Shown here: piece after piece, positions 33,890 to 42,160 of the stretch | Numbering within the stretch: the stretch's first letter is position 1 | Layout: each line of letters opens with the position of its first letter | DNA from: CAZMUQ01 sp964569845 | GTDB lineage: Archaea > Thermoproteota > Bathyarchaeia > Hecatellales > Hecatellaceae | NCBI GenBank assembly: GCA_964569845.1 | Contig: CAZMUQ010000001.1 | Span: 62,001 to 126,000 of the forward strand | Length of the DNA stretch: 64,000 nucleotides | Direction of reading: 5' to 3' | Made by a program: the position numbers and the translations under genes | Notes under the pieces: generated by a model | Told to the model about the DNA's origin: nothing | The model's input: only the letters and a program-made list of their open reading frames with translations | Database searches by the model: none

Positions 33890-35272
33890 CTAATCTACCT
33901 CCCAATTTCCAGGATTCATAATTCCATATGGGTCAAGAAGCTTCTTTATCTGCCCTATTAACTTACGCGTATTCTGATCCATACGTTTTAAGATTTCCTG
34001 TTGAGCTGGTATTTCAGCCTTCCAAGGAGCTCCACCTAGCTCTAAAGCTATAAGGTCACATTCATGTAGAGCTTTTTCTACACGTTCCATATCTGATGGA
34101 TCTATGCGGTTAAATGGAAATGAAAAGCCAAACATCATACAATGGCCTCTACCAATAACACGTGAAGCTATAGCCCAAGTAGTCTTATATTTTTCAGCTA
34201 CTTCAACCATTCTTCTATAAGCCTCAGGATATTTTTCAATAGGAATAATTGGTCCTGCATACTGGAAACCCCCACCCCTTTTTACATCAGCAAATCGTGT
34301 TAAACTACTTTGAGGCATTTCTAAAAGTACTGGTTTAATATCTGGTGTTAAAAGTATAAAGCCTCCTTCCTTACGCTTGATGTAATCCCTAACAGAATCT
34401 ATAACTATTTTCCTTTTAAACTCGATTTCTTCTTCACTATCTCCGGTTACATACACAGTTATATGGTGTATTCCCTTATAGATTAAGGGATATGGCTGCG
34501 TCCAAACGTTTACATCTTCAACTATTTCAGTATAGGTAATACGTGCTATAATATCTGGAACAAGGTTCTCATCATCTGTTACAAAAATTTCAACATCCCT
34601 TATTTTTTTGTTTGGGTATAGTTTTATTCCTATTTTTGTTATTATTCCTGTTGTTCCAAACCATCCTAGGAATAGTCCTGAAAGGTCTGGTAGGGGTGGT
34701 CCTTTAGAAAACCAGTAGGGTGATATTGAACATGAACCAATCCTACAAACATCACCACAAGGTAAAACAACCTCCAAACCACAAACCATATCCGAATTAA
34801 AACCATACTGTTGAGTTAAGCGTCCCTGCCCATGTATAACAACATTCCCAACAACAGTTGCAGAAGGAGGAGCATCAGGAATTGAAAATCTTAAACTTGG
34901 GTGGTAATGCTCTAAGTAGGCTTTTAATTTTCCAGTTGTAACTCCAGCTTCAATAATAGCATACCTAGATTTCTCATTTACCTCTAAAATTTTATCCATT
35001 CTTTTTAAATCTAAAACTATTCCACCTTTTAAAGGTCTAACCAAACCTGTTAAAGCAAGACCTGCCCCTCTAACTACAATAGGAATTTTCTCTTTACATG
35101 CAAGTTTAACAATTGCTTGAACTTCATCTACAGTTTTTGGTAATACAATATAGTCTGGTTTACAAGGCTCTGTTAATCCTTGATCTCGAGAATAAAAATA
35201 TTTTTCTTCCATTCTGTTTGAAACATATTTTTCCCCAACTATCTTAGTTAAAGCTTCATATATACCGCTCAT
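33890..35272 (-). CDS. GlcD-like FAD-binding 2-hydroxyacid oxidoreductase
   Basis: 460 residues, PCMH/VAO-type flavoprotein. The FAD-binding domain shows PIVVRGAGLALTGLVRP near 65 and GVTTGKL near 106. PPSATVVGNVVIHGQGRLTQQYG lies near 134. The C-terminal cap ends with LLDPYGIMNPGNWEVD, the usual close of GlcD/D-lactate dehydrogenases. It would oxidise a 2-hydroxyacid such as D-lactate or glycolate, handing electrons to the two iron-sulfur partners that flank it. Compared with GlcD the cap is divergent (FVTDDENLVPDIIARI), so the substrate is open. Confidence 0.85.
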   Translation of the reverse strand: MSGIYEALTKIVGEKYVSNRMEEKYFYSRDQGLTEPCKPDYIVLPKTVDEVQAIVKLACKEKIPIVVRGAGLALTGLVRPLKGGIVLDLKRMDKILEVNEKSRYAIIEAGVTTGKLKAYLEHYHPSLRFSIPDAPPSATVVGNVVIHGQGRLTQQYGFNSDMVCGLEVVLPCGDVCRIGSCSISPYWFSKGPPLPDLSGLFLGWFGTTGIITKIGIKLYPNKKIRDVEIFVTDDENLVPDIIARITYTEIVEDVNVWTQPYPLIYKGIHHITVYVTGDSEEEIEFKRKIVIDSVRDYIKRKEGGFILLTPDIKPVLLEMPQSSLTRFADVKRGGGFQYAGPIIPIEKYPEAYRRMVEVAEKYKTTWAIASRVIGRGHCMMFGFSFPFNRIDPSDMERVEKALHECDLIALELGGAPWKAEIPAQQEILKRMDQNTRKLIGQIKKLLDPYGIMNPGNWEVD

Positions 35273-35289
35273 AAATCTTACCTCCCAGC

Positions 35290-36303
35290 TTAAAACATTA
35301 CAGGTTTTTCACCTATAGCAAGTTTACAAAGTTCACTCATCAATATTGGTTTCATACCAAGCTTACTTACTTTCTCAGCTAGGGTAAAATAGCATGCTGG
35401 ACAATTAAAAACAACATACTCTGCACCAGCTTTTTTCATATCTTCAACATTTTTTCTTTGCAACTCTTCGCTTAACTCTGGGTATCCAAGCTCCTTTATT
35501 ATTCCAGCACAACATAATGCGTTTTCTCTATCATATTTTCTTTCAACACGTTTAACACCAATCAGTTCAAATATATCATCAACAAAATGTTCTTTATCAG
35601 GTGTTAATCTAGTTGAACAGTTACGTTGGTATGCTACCTTAAAGTTTAATGGTTTAATCATTTTTTCATATTCCCTCAGCTTATTATAGAGGTATTCAAA
35701 AAGATGTATGGGTTTGAATGGTACTTTAATGCCGTATGCTGGTGCTAGAGATTTAAACAATCCATAACATTCATCATGAAAACATATAAGCTCCTTAACA
35801 CCATACTTTACAATATTTTCTATTATTACAGGCACCCTCTCCTTTATTACTGAAGGTTTTCCAAAATGTAAGTAAACAACATTACAGAAAACATGCCTTC
35901 CACAAATTATTGAGAGACCTTCAAAAAGTTTACCCTGAATTAATGGTACAAGCTGAGGAAAAAAGCATAGCGAAATTACAGGCTCTTTAACAGGTTTAAT
36001 TTCAGGCTCTCTTCCAGTCAACTCCCCCGTCTGAATCCAACGTTTGATTATTGGTTTTGGTGCTGGTAAGATTTGTTTTTCTTCCTGACGTTCAACTATA
36101 AGGTAGAATGGGTGATTACCATATCTACAATATTCTTCACAAGCATAACATGTTTTACAGCCATGCAAAACAGGAGAATCCTCACCATTAACAATTTTTC
36201 TTATCTCCCTTCTAGCCTCAGCAAAACCCAAACCCAAATACTGACACTTAACCAAACAATCAAAAGAAGGACAAGCTAAACACATATCTGCATTAAAATT
36301 CAA
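35290..36303 (-). CDS. HdrD-like iron-sulfur protein, first gene of the hydroxyacid oxidoreductase unit
   Basis: 337 residues. The N-terminus has atypical cysteine runs (MCLACPSFDCLVKC and GCKTCYACEEYC) that could bind two clusters. CCG-type motifs follow: YQRNCSTRL with ENALCCAGIIKELG, and NCPACYFTLAEKV. This is the same architecture as the last gene of the unit but with low similarity. Seventeen bases separate it from the flavoprotein. An intergenic TATA-like TTATAATC on the minus strand near 36367 may be the promoter of the three-gene operon. Confidence 0.8.
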   Translation of the reverse strand: MNFNADMCLACPSFDCLVKCQYLGLGFAEARREIRKIVNGEDSPVLHGCKTCYACEEYCRYGNHPFYLIVERQEEKQILPAPKPIIKRWIQTGELTGREPEIKPVKEPVISLCFFPQLVPLIQGKLFEGLSIICGRHVFCNVVYLHFGKPSVIKERVPVIIENIVKYGVKELICFHDECYGLFKSLAPAYGIKVPFKPIHLFEYLYNKLREYEKMIKPLNFKVAYQRNCSTRLTPDKEHFVDDIFELIGVKRVERKYDRENALCCAGIIKELGYPELSEELQRKNVEDMKKAGAEYVVFNCPACYFTLAEKVSKLGMKPILMSELCKLAIGEKPVMF

Positions 36304-36477
36304 CCTAAAAATGCAATATACCTCCTTTTAACTTTTAGATAAAACATCTTCTATTATCTAATAAAGATTATAATCTTAGTTAAATTTAAAATTAGCTAAT
36401 GAATTTAAAGAGAAGAAGCAAATTTTAGTGTAGCCTTAGCTATATACTAATCCCGGCTTTTCCCGGCTTTAAACTTA

Positions 36478-36957
36478 CTACACTAGTTTTCTTAATGTTT
36501 CTGCAAATTTTTCTATTTCTACTTTTCTCTTAATATAGGCGGCTTCATCCGCCATGACTAGTTTAAGCGCCCCATATACACAATACTTGACGCATTCCGG
36601 ATCTCCTTCACATAAATCACACTTTACTACTGTTTTTTCTTCAGGTTTTACTACAGGAGCACCAAGGGGACAAGCTATTACGCACATTTTACAGCCTATA
36701 CATCTATCCTCATTTATAACTACAGCTCCAGTATTCTCATTAAATGATATAGCCTCCATAGGACAAACGTCGGCGCAGATAGGCTTAAAGCAGTGTAGAC
36801 AAGGCATAGGCATGTTTATTCCTAATGGTGGAATCCATAAAGTTTTTAATCTTGCCTTTGCCAGACTAAATGAGCCCTCCTTAGCTAGAGAGCAGGCTAA
36901 TGCGCAGTTTCTACATCCAACACATTTTTCAAAATCTACTAATATCATTTTATACAT
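36478..36957 (-). CDS. Four-cluster ferredoxin subunit of the AOR complex
   Basis: 159 residues with sixteen cysteines in four CxxCxxCxxxC-like groups: CVGCRNCALAC, CLHCFKPICADVC, CIGCKMCVIAC and CDLCEGDPECVKYC. Four [4Fe-4S] clusters are predicted. This matches the electron-transfer subunit (AorA) of NAD-linked bacterial tungsten aldehyde oxidoreductases such as that of Aromatoleum. It is the last gene of the operon, two bases after the FAD subunit. It would wire the tungsten subunit to the flavoprotein. DMSO-reductase-type ferredoxin subunits are similar, but the neighbours settle the role. Confidence 0.87.
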   Translation of the reverse strand: MYKMILVDFEKCVGCRNCALACSLAKEGSFSLAKARLKTLWIPPLGINMPMPCLHCFKPICADVCPMEAISFNENTGAVVINEDRCIGCKMCVIACPLGAPVVKPEEKTVVKCDLCEGDPECVKYCVYGALKLVMADEAAYIKRKVEIEKFAETLRKLV

Positions 36958-36959
36958 AG

Positions 36960-38225
36960 TTACACAACTCCCAGCTTAACGTATTGATGCATCCCATAGT
37001 TCCACGGGTTTCTGAAGAGGAGGTCTTTATTGTTTAAGGCCTCTTGAAGCTTTTTTAAACTATCCTTCCTCCGTATAGCGTTTATTAGAACACCTAAATC
37101 TCTAGGTTCACCAATAAACTGTGCACCCATGATAACTCCATTATTAGCATTAACTAGTAACCTACAATAATGATATTTATCCTTCTCCTCAACCACTTTT
37201 ACATCAACATCTTTAAGTCTATCCATGTTGTAACCTATCGACACAACATATGTACCAAATACATCTATTACGTTGATACCAAGCATCCCAGCATAGCTTC
37301 TTTCAACTCCTATAGAGTTATAGCCTGCAATCCTCCCTTGTTGCTTAGCATTATACCATGAAGCTCTTAAGGCATCTTTCCCACTAAGAATATCCTTTAC
37401 CTCTACGCAATCTCCACAAGCATAAACATCTTTAACGCTTGTCATCATCCGCTCATTCACTTTAATACCTCCAAGTTCCCCTATCCTTATTCCAGCTCTT
37501 CTTGCTAATTCTACTCTTGGTTCTAGGCCTAACGCAAGGATTACAGCATCACAAGCTATCTTATACTTGCTTGTAATTATGCTGTCAACCTGCGAGGTTC
37601 CGCCAAATTTAACCAATTTTTCTTCTGCTAGTACTTTTATCCCATTTTCTTTGAGGATTTTTTCAATAATCATCGAAACTTCTTTATCAAGCATTCTTCT
37701 TAGCAAACGTGAACGCACTATTAGAAATACTTTAAAGCATCTTTTTCTTAAAGCCACACAAGCCTCAACACCAAGAGGGCCAGCTCCAACGACTACAACT
37801 TTTTCTCCCACATAGTTATGTATCTTGTCCGCATCATTTAGAGATTTTAAAACGAACACATTCTCCTTATCTACACCCTTAATTGAAGGAATTATCGGCT
37901 TACTTCCTGTAGCTATAATGAGTTTATCATAGTATATGACTTTTTTACCATTAAGAAGCAACCTCTTACTTCTGATATCTATCTCTTCAACCCTTCTTCC
38001 AAAGATGGTTTCAATACTCTCTTTTGAGTAGTCCTCAAAGCTTTTCAAAAAAACTTTTTCTCTTTCTACCTCTTTAGAGATGTACTTTTTTGAGAGAACA
38101 CAGTTGCTGTATAAAGGAAAAGCTTCTTCAGAAATTATAGTGACCGGGACTTCTTTATTTACACTTCTAATAGCCATAGCCGCACTATTACCTGCTATAC
38201 CGTTTCCTATAATGGTTATGCCCAT
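36960..38225 (-). CDS. FAD/NAD(P)-dependent oxidoreductase subunit of the AOR complex
   Basis: 421 residues. FAD motif at the N-terminus (GNGIAGNSAAMAI), the NAD-binding VVVGAGPLGVEACVAL near 145, and the second FAD motif DVYACGDCVEV near 267. It resembles the NADH-dependent reductase family that includes nitrite-reductase and rubredoxin-reductase flavoproteins. Placed between the tungsten subunit and the ferredoxin, it corresponds in position to AorC and probably exchanges electrons with NAD(H). It starts one base after the AOR stop. Confidence 0.87.
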   Translation of the reverse strand: MGITIIGNGIAGNSAAMAIRSVNKEVPVTIISEEAFPLYSNCVLSKKYISKEVEREKVFLKSFEDYSKESIETIFGRRVEEIDIRSKRLLLNGKKVIYYDKLIIATGSKPIIPSIKGVDKENVFVLKSLNDADKIHNYVGEKVVVVGAGPLGVEACVALRKRCFKVFLIVRSRLLRRMLDKEVSMIIEKILKENGIKVLAEEKLVKFGGTSQVDSIITSKYKIACDAVILALGLEPRVELARRAGIRIGELGGIKVNERMMTSVKDVYACGDCVEVKDILSGKDALRASWYNAKQQGRIAGYNSIGVERSYAGMLGINVIDVFGTYVVSIGYNMDRLKDVDVKVVEEKDKYHYCRLLVNANNGVIMGAQFIGEPRDLGVLINAIRRKDSLKKLQEALNNKDLLFRNPWNYGMHQYVKLGVV

Positions 38226-40229
38226 TTAAACGCCTCCTTGTGAAGATGAGATCTTGAGTAAAGCTTGTTCTAAATCTGGTATGAGCTCTTCAAGCCCACA
38301 CTCTTTGAGTTTTTCCCTTGTTGGTAAGCCTGTTTTAATATCCCAACCTCTCTCATCATAATAATCGTCAAGCCACTGCTCAATATCTCTCCTCGTGAGT
38401 TTTTTAACATTGTAATAGTCAGTCATGTACTTTAACTGGCCATCAGGAGTCTTTATGGGTTCAAACCACTGGTCAGGTGGTTCATCATGTATTCTCCAAA
38501 AACCCTCCCTAACATTTATCATCTTAAATAAATTCCAAACCCTCTCTGCACGCTTTACGAGTTCCTGGGGGGTGACATCTATGCCAGTTACTGCAGAATA
38601 GAGTTCAGCAACTATACTGATATGGTAAAACCTATTGTTTACATGTCTATTGCAAATTCCCAGAGAGTTAAACAGAGCCAGCCAGTGTTCCGATGATACG
38701 GTAAGCCTTCCAATATTAATCTTTAACGGGGAGTCAAAAGCTTTCTCGATCCTATCTTTTGGCATACCCATTCTATCAGCATGTCTTTTAACAGTCTCTA
38801 CAGGCTGATTTAGTGTGTAAAGACCAGTCCCCCCAGATTCAGCGTTAGGGCCTCTTGGATATACTAATTGAGCAAATTCATTGGTTCCTAATCCTGATAT
38901 TCTTGGATCCCAAACACCAGTTCTTCCCTTAATAAGTGGAATATTTCTCTTTATAAAGTCCATAACTTCTTTGTTGTTGCTAAACTTTCTCATTATTCCT
39001 TTCCAACCATCTGCAATTACCCCACCAAAGTCTTGTCTAAAAGCCGTCTTTTCAGCACATACACAGATGGCATCAATATTTCCTCTCTCCAACGGTAAAC
39101 TATCCACATCTTCTGCTTTTATCTTTCCTTCTTCATAAAGGGTAATGAGAAAGTCAAGTATATCTAAGAAACTAATTTGGTCTAACCCATACCTATCACA
39201 AGTATCCAGAAACTTAATTGCTTCTCCACAATCTTTAAGGTCTAAAACACCTCCTGCAATAGCTGCGTTTAGGTATGAGGGTGTTGACGTCCTTAAACCT
39301 TTAAATCTACCTTCTAATACTTCTAGGATTTCCTTATCAGCTATAAAGCAAGATGGACAACCAATAGCTTTCCTTTTTACCGATTTCTTATAAGCCTCAA
39401 AACCTAACTTTCTGTTGAGTTCATCATAGTCCAACATTTGTGTGCGACTTCTAGTATATCCCATCTGGACACCGTAGTTTGGAAAATTTGTCATAACTCC
39501 GTATTTTACGATATCCGCATGATATGGATACCTCCTACACCTCTCAAATAGGCTATCTCTTACCCTCTTAAATCTATCTATATCTGCTATTTTTATTGAA
39601 CCACTACCCTTCGCTACAAGAGCTTTAAGATTTTTGCTACCCATAACCCCTCCTAAGCCACCTCTACCAAGTGTGGCAGCATTATCACACATAGCTAACG
39701 TAATTACCCCCATATTTTCTCCAGCTTGACCAATAGCAATTACCCCACAATCTCCATACTTCTCCCACAGCCGCTCAGTTGTTTCAAACAAATCCCTTCC
39801 CCAAAGATAGCTTGCATCACAGATCTCAATATCATCATCAACAACCTTCAAATAAACTGGCTTATCAGCTTTCCCTACGATTACAATATGAGCATAGCCC
39901 GCCATCCTAAGCATAAAACCAAACCTCATAGCACCTCCACCGCAGCCGATAGCACCAGTTTCTGGATACTTTAACGTTGCTAGAACTCTTGGAGTTCCTG
40001 GAGCACCTGTACCAACCAAAGGCCCTGAACCTATTATTATCGGGTTTTCGGGTGAAAATGGGTCGATACCAGGTTTAAGTAAATCATACAATCTCCTTAA
40101 CTGAACACCCATACCTCCAAGAAATTTAATTAATAATTCAGGATCTAAAGTTTCCTTTTTAATTTCTCCAGTCGTCAGGTTTACATATAGCTCTTTCTCC
40201 TTCCATTCATGAATCAAAATTCCACCCAT
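38226..40229 (-). CDS. Tungsten-containing aldehyde:ferredoxin oxidoreductase family, catalytic subunit
   Basis: 667 residues, with the three AOR domains. GSGPLVGTGAPGTPRV and TGAIGCGGGAMRFGFMLRMAG belong to the pterin-binding first domain. The cluster region reads IGCPSCFIADK (Cys291, Cys294) with the last ligand in SLGICNRH (Cys526). The third ligand position, Cys in Pyrococcus AOR, is Asp298 here. It would oxidise aldehydes to acids or run the reverse, with a tungsten-bispterin centre. It leads an operon with a flavoprotein and a four-cluster ferredoxin. Substrate is unknown; other AOR-fold enzymes (for example BamB-like) cannot be excluded without alignment. Confidence 0.9.
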   Translation of the reverse strand: MGGILIHEWKEKELYVNLTTGEIKKETLDPELLIKFLGGMGVQLRRLYDLLKPGIDPFSPENPIIIGSGPLVGTGAPGTPRVLATLKYPETGAIGCGGGAMRFGFMLRMAGYAHIVIVGKADKPVYLKVVDDDIEICDASYLWGRDLFETTERLWEKYGDCGVIAIGQAGENMGVITLAMCDNAATLGRGGLGGVMGSKNLKALVAKGSGSIKIADIDRFKRVRDSLFERCRRYPYHADIVKYGVMTNFPNYGVQMGYTRSRTQMLDYDELNRKLGFEAYKKSVKRKAIGCPSCFIADKEILEVLEGRFKGLRTSTPSYLNAAIAGGVLDLKDCGEAIKFLDTCDRYGLDQISFLDILDFLITLYEEGKIKAEDVDSLPLERGNIDAICVCAEKTAFRQDFGGVIADGWKGIMRKFSNNKEVMDFIKRNIPLIKGRTGVWDPRISGLGTNEFAQLVYPRGPNAESGGTGLYTLNQPVETVKRHADRMGMPKDRIEKAFDSPLKINIGRLTVSSEHWLALFNSLGICNRHVNNRFYHISIVAELYSAVTGIDVTPQELVKRAERVWNLFKMINVREGFWRIHDEPPDQWFEPIKTPDGQLKYMTDYYNVKKLTRRDIEQWLDDYYDERGWDIKTGLPTREKLKECGLEELIPDLEQALLKISSSQGGV

Positions 40230-40267
40230 TTCTTAATACAACCTGTGTAAAAGTGTGGAAAACTTAT

Positions 40268-40275
40268 CTTATATG
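40268..40275 (-). promoter_or_regulatory. Probable TATA box of the AOR operon
   Basis: On the minus strand CATATAAG lies about 40 bases before the AOR ATG. That would place the transcript start near 40245, with a leader of roughly 15 bases. Sequence-based guess. Confidence 0.4.
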
Positions 40276-40335
40276 TTAGCTTATTTTCCATAAAATTATG
40301 TAATATGAAGTATAACATAAAGGTCTTATTGTAAC

Positions 40336-40920
40336 TTATATTTCAAGCGGCGCCAGAAGAGTTTTGGCTTTGGGCCTGTAAACCTTTAGACCACTTTCCT
40401 TAATAGTTTTTATGGAGCTTGGTTTAGGCTTCAAGCTTTTAAGTTGCTCCCCAGTAAGGGCTATCTGACCACATAAGCCATCTTCACGTTTGTAGGTCGT
40501 TTAGGATTTTTGGTAGCATCCTCCATGTATATTAATATACTCACTCAGTCCAGCCTCTATTCCTAGAGGTAGGAAAAGAAGCGACCATCGCAGCAAACCA
40601 GTTAATATTGACTAAACCACGGGGTCAAATTTCCGAGGAGCTTCTTTTAGAATTTTTTGAGATGTTTGTTGAACCGGCTTTTATGAGCGGTTGAAACGTA
40701 CACGCCCAAAAGTATTACAGACTGGGTAGGATTGTAGAGGGGAGATAAATTTGGAGGAATTTTTTAGCAAACTTTATAAACTGAGCAAAAGCTTCAGCAT
40801 AATCTCTAACAGTTCTAAAACTTCTTAAGCTAATTTTACAATCCTCAATCCGGTCTCGGCGCTCTTTAAAACTTTTATACAGAAGAAGAAATTTAGAGGG
40901 AAGCCTTATATTGCTACTGT
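40336..40920 (-). pseudogene. Decayed ORF, possible transposase remnant
   Basis: One minus-strand frame ending at TAA 40336-40338 keeps long coding-like stretches interrupted by in-frame stops. From upstream to downstream these read KPVQQTSQKILKEAPRKFD, ILTGLLRWSLLFLPLGIEAG and YKRREDGLCG-like YKREDGLCGQIALTGEQL, ending VYRPKAKTLLAPLEI. A further open stretch lies at 40714-40918 in another frame (IEDCKISLRSFRTVRDYAEA). Its G/C-ending codons differ from the AT-rich neighbours, which points to foreign origin. I cannot name the family; a transposase is only a guess from the surroundings. Confidence 0.4.
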
Positions 40921-40989
40921 CATTATTAATATTAGTGTAGTGTTAAAATTAGACCAAGAAACCAACCCTCAGAACGGTCTACATAGATA

Positions 40990-41068
40990 GGGGCCGTGGG
41001 CTAGCCTGGTCTACGCTTGGCGGCTTGGGCCCGCCAGATCGCCGGTTCAAATCCGGCCGGCCCCACCA
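40990..41068 (+). tRNA. tRNA-Pro(TGG)
   Basis: Acceptor GGGGCCG (40990-40996) pairs with CGGCCCC (41058-41064). Discriminator A and encoded CCA (41066-41068). The anticodon stem GGCGG/CCGCC encloses the seven-base loop CTTGGGC, so the anticodon is TGG. The T arm is GCCGG-TTCAAAT-CCGGC. No intron. A probable integrase fragment begins 43 bases downstream. Confidence 0.95.
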
Positions 41069-41110
41069 AAACTGGTGTGTCCAGCTTCCTAAGTAAACTT
41101 TTAAAGGTTT

Positions 41111-41359
41111 TTGTTGTTTATAAGAGGGTTAAAAGAAGGGTATTTGAAAGGAAATTTGAAAAATTTTGTGAATTATCTTAAGGTTTTGAATAGAAATGTG
41201 GATATTGCTGATTCTGATGGGGTTTGGGGTTTTATAAATAACTATTATGTTGGAAATGGGAAACGTATTTATTGGGAATATTACCAGACATATGCAAAAA
41301 CCATAAATATGAAGCTAGAAAAGTTGACTTGGAAAGTGTTAAGAAAATCTAAGAACTGA
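41111..41359 (+). pseudogene. Probable integrase N-terminal fragment next to tRNA-Pro
   Basis: 82 codons after a TTG. The text YLKVLNRNVDIADSDGVWGF followed by YVGNGKRIYWEYYQTYAKTI resembles the core-binding domain of archaeal tyrosine integrases. There a run of DNA-facing helices is joined by an 'NG..K..Y..AY..Y' motif. The frame stops before any catalytic domain, and none follows in the other frames that I read. An element that once integrated at tRNA-Pro would leave such a fragment. Family reading is by eye. Confidence 0.4.
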
Positions 41360-41361
41360 TA

Positions 41362-41498
41362 AAATCAGGTTGGGAAATAGCGGTTTAAATAGATAAATGG
41401 ATAATCTTTAGAATACCGGTATGGATTTGGAAAACTGAAATCTTGTCGGAGATTCGGAGAAACTGTAGAAACGGTAGATTTTTCCGCTGTAACATTAA
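41362..41498. other. Gap without recognised gene
   Basis: Between two gene fragments. The plus strand shows only short broken frames, consistent with further decay. No tRNA or hairpin of note. Confidence 0.4.
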
Positions 41499-41681
41499 TT
41501 AGTTATGTGTTCTGGGGGGACCTATAATGCTCAAATCAACCAGCATTATAGGGTTACCCCTAACCCTTTTATCTTTTAGCCACTCAACTATTATTTTTCT
41601 TAGTATTGCTGACCTGTTTGGTTCATGATAGTTTTTCAATTTTTCTATTAGGTCCCATAATGTTTCAGGTAGAGAAATTGT
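41499..41681 (-). pseudogene. Ribbon-helix-helix (CopG-like) regulator lacking a start codon
   Basis: About 60 codons on the minus strand. TISLPETLWDLIEKLKNYHE followed by NRSAILRKIIVEWLKDKR is a clear ribbon-helix-helix DNA-binding pattern, as in CopG/MetJ-type regulators and antitoxins. The frame is open back to a TAG at 41736-41738 but holds no ATG, GTG or TTG before the domain. The upstream part overlaps a LivK remnant on the other strand. The gene was probably cut by the junction near 41671-41681. No toxin partner is seen. Confidence 0.6.
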
Positions 41682-41861
41682 TGGTGTAAAAGGTACTGTA
41701 AAATTTGATGATTGGCATCGTATACCAACAGGAGCCTATGTAACACCTATAGGCCAATTCCAAGAAGATGGAAAATTTATTGTTGTTTGGCCTGAATGGT
41801 TAAGAAAAAAACAAATCCTGAAGAATATTATAAAACTTTAGAAGAACTAAGAAAAGCATAA
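41671..41861 (+). pseudogene. 3' end of a branched-chain amino-acid ABC binding protein (LivK type)
   Basis: The frame reads KFDDWHRIPTGAYVTPIGQF, then DGKFIVVWPEWLRKK, the typical closing stretch of Leu/Ile/Val-binding proteins. After a run of seven A (41805-41811) the frame shifts by one and continues NPEEYYKTLEELRKA to a TAA at 41859-41861. The rest of the gene, some 350 codons, is absent. The remnant abuts the ribbon-helix-helix fragment, so two unrelated genes were joined here by deletion or insertion. Confidence 0.6.
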
Positions 41862-41979
41862 ATTTTCCATTAAACTACCTATCATATTTTTATTTTTAAC
41901 AAGCTTAAGTAAAAAACTATTTAAGAAGTCCAGCTTATAATGTTAAAGTTAGAGTTAAAAGACCTTAAGAAAAGGGGAT

Positions 41980-42077
41980 GCCGGGGTCGCCTAGCCTGGT
42001 AGGGCGCAGGCCTGCTAACAAAGGTAGTAAGCCTGTGGCTCATTGGAGCCGCGCGGGTTCAAATCCCGTCCCCGGCG
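41980..42077 (+). tRNA. tRNA-Ser(GCT) with a 12-base intron
   Basis: Acceptor GCCGGGG (41980-41986) pairs with CCCCGGC (42070-42076), discriminator G. The next bases are TCA, so CCA is not encoded, unlike the other two tRNAs here. Anticodon stem CAGGC/GCCTG, and a 19-base loop that is seven mature bases plus a 12-base insert at 37/38, giving anticodon GCT. A long variable arm (GGCTCATTGGAGCC) is typical for serine. Confidence 0.93.
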
Positions 42078-42160
42078 TCAAAAATTTGTTTCATTTAACT
42101 TTTCTGAATCTTTTTCCAAGTTAATTTCTTCTTAACTTTGCCTAATTTTGCATTTTAATC

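Noticed and set aside
36440..36475. Tandem CCCGGCTTTT repeat as a functional element
   Set aside because: Only two units after the AOR operon; it may be a terminator region, but nothing more can be supported.
36554..36979. 141-codon frame antisense to the AOR ferredoxin
   Set aside because: Complement of a gene with sixteen cysteines; composition follows from that. No promoter or binding site is seen.
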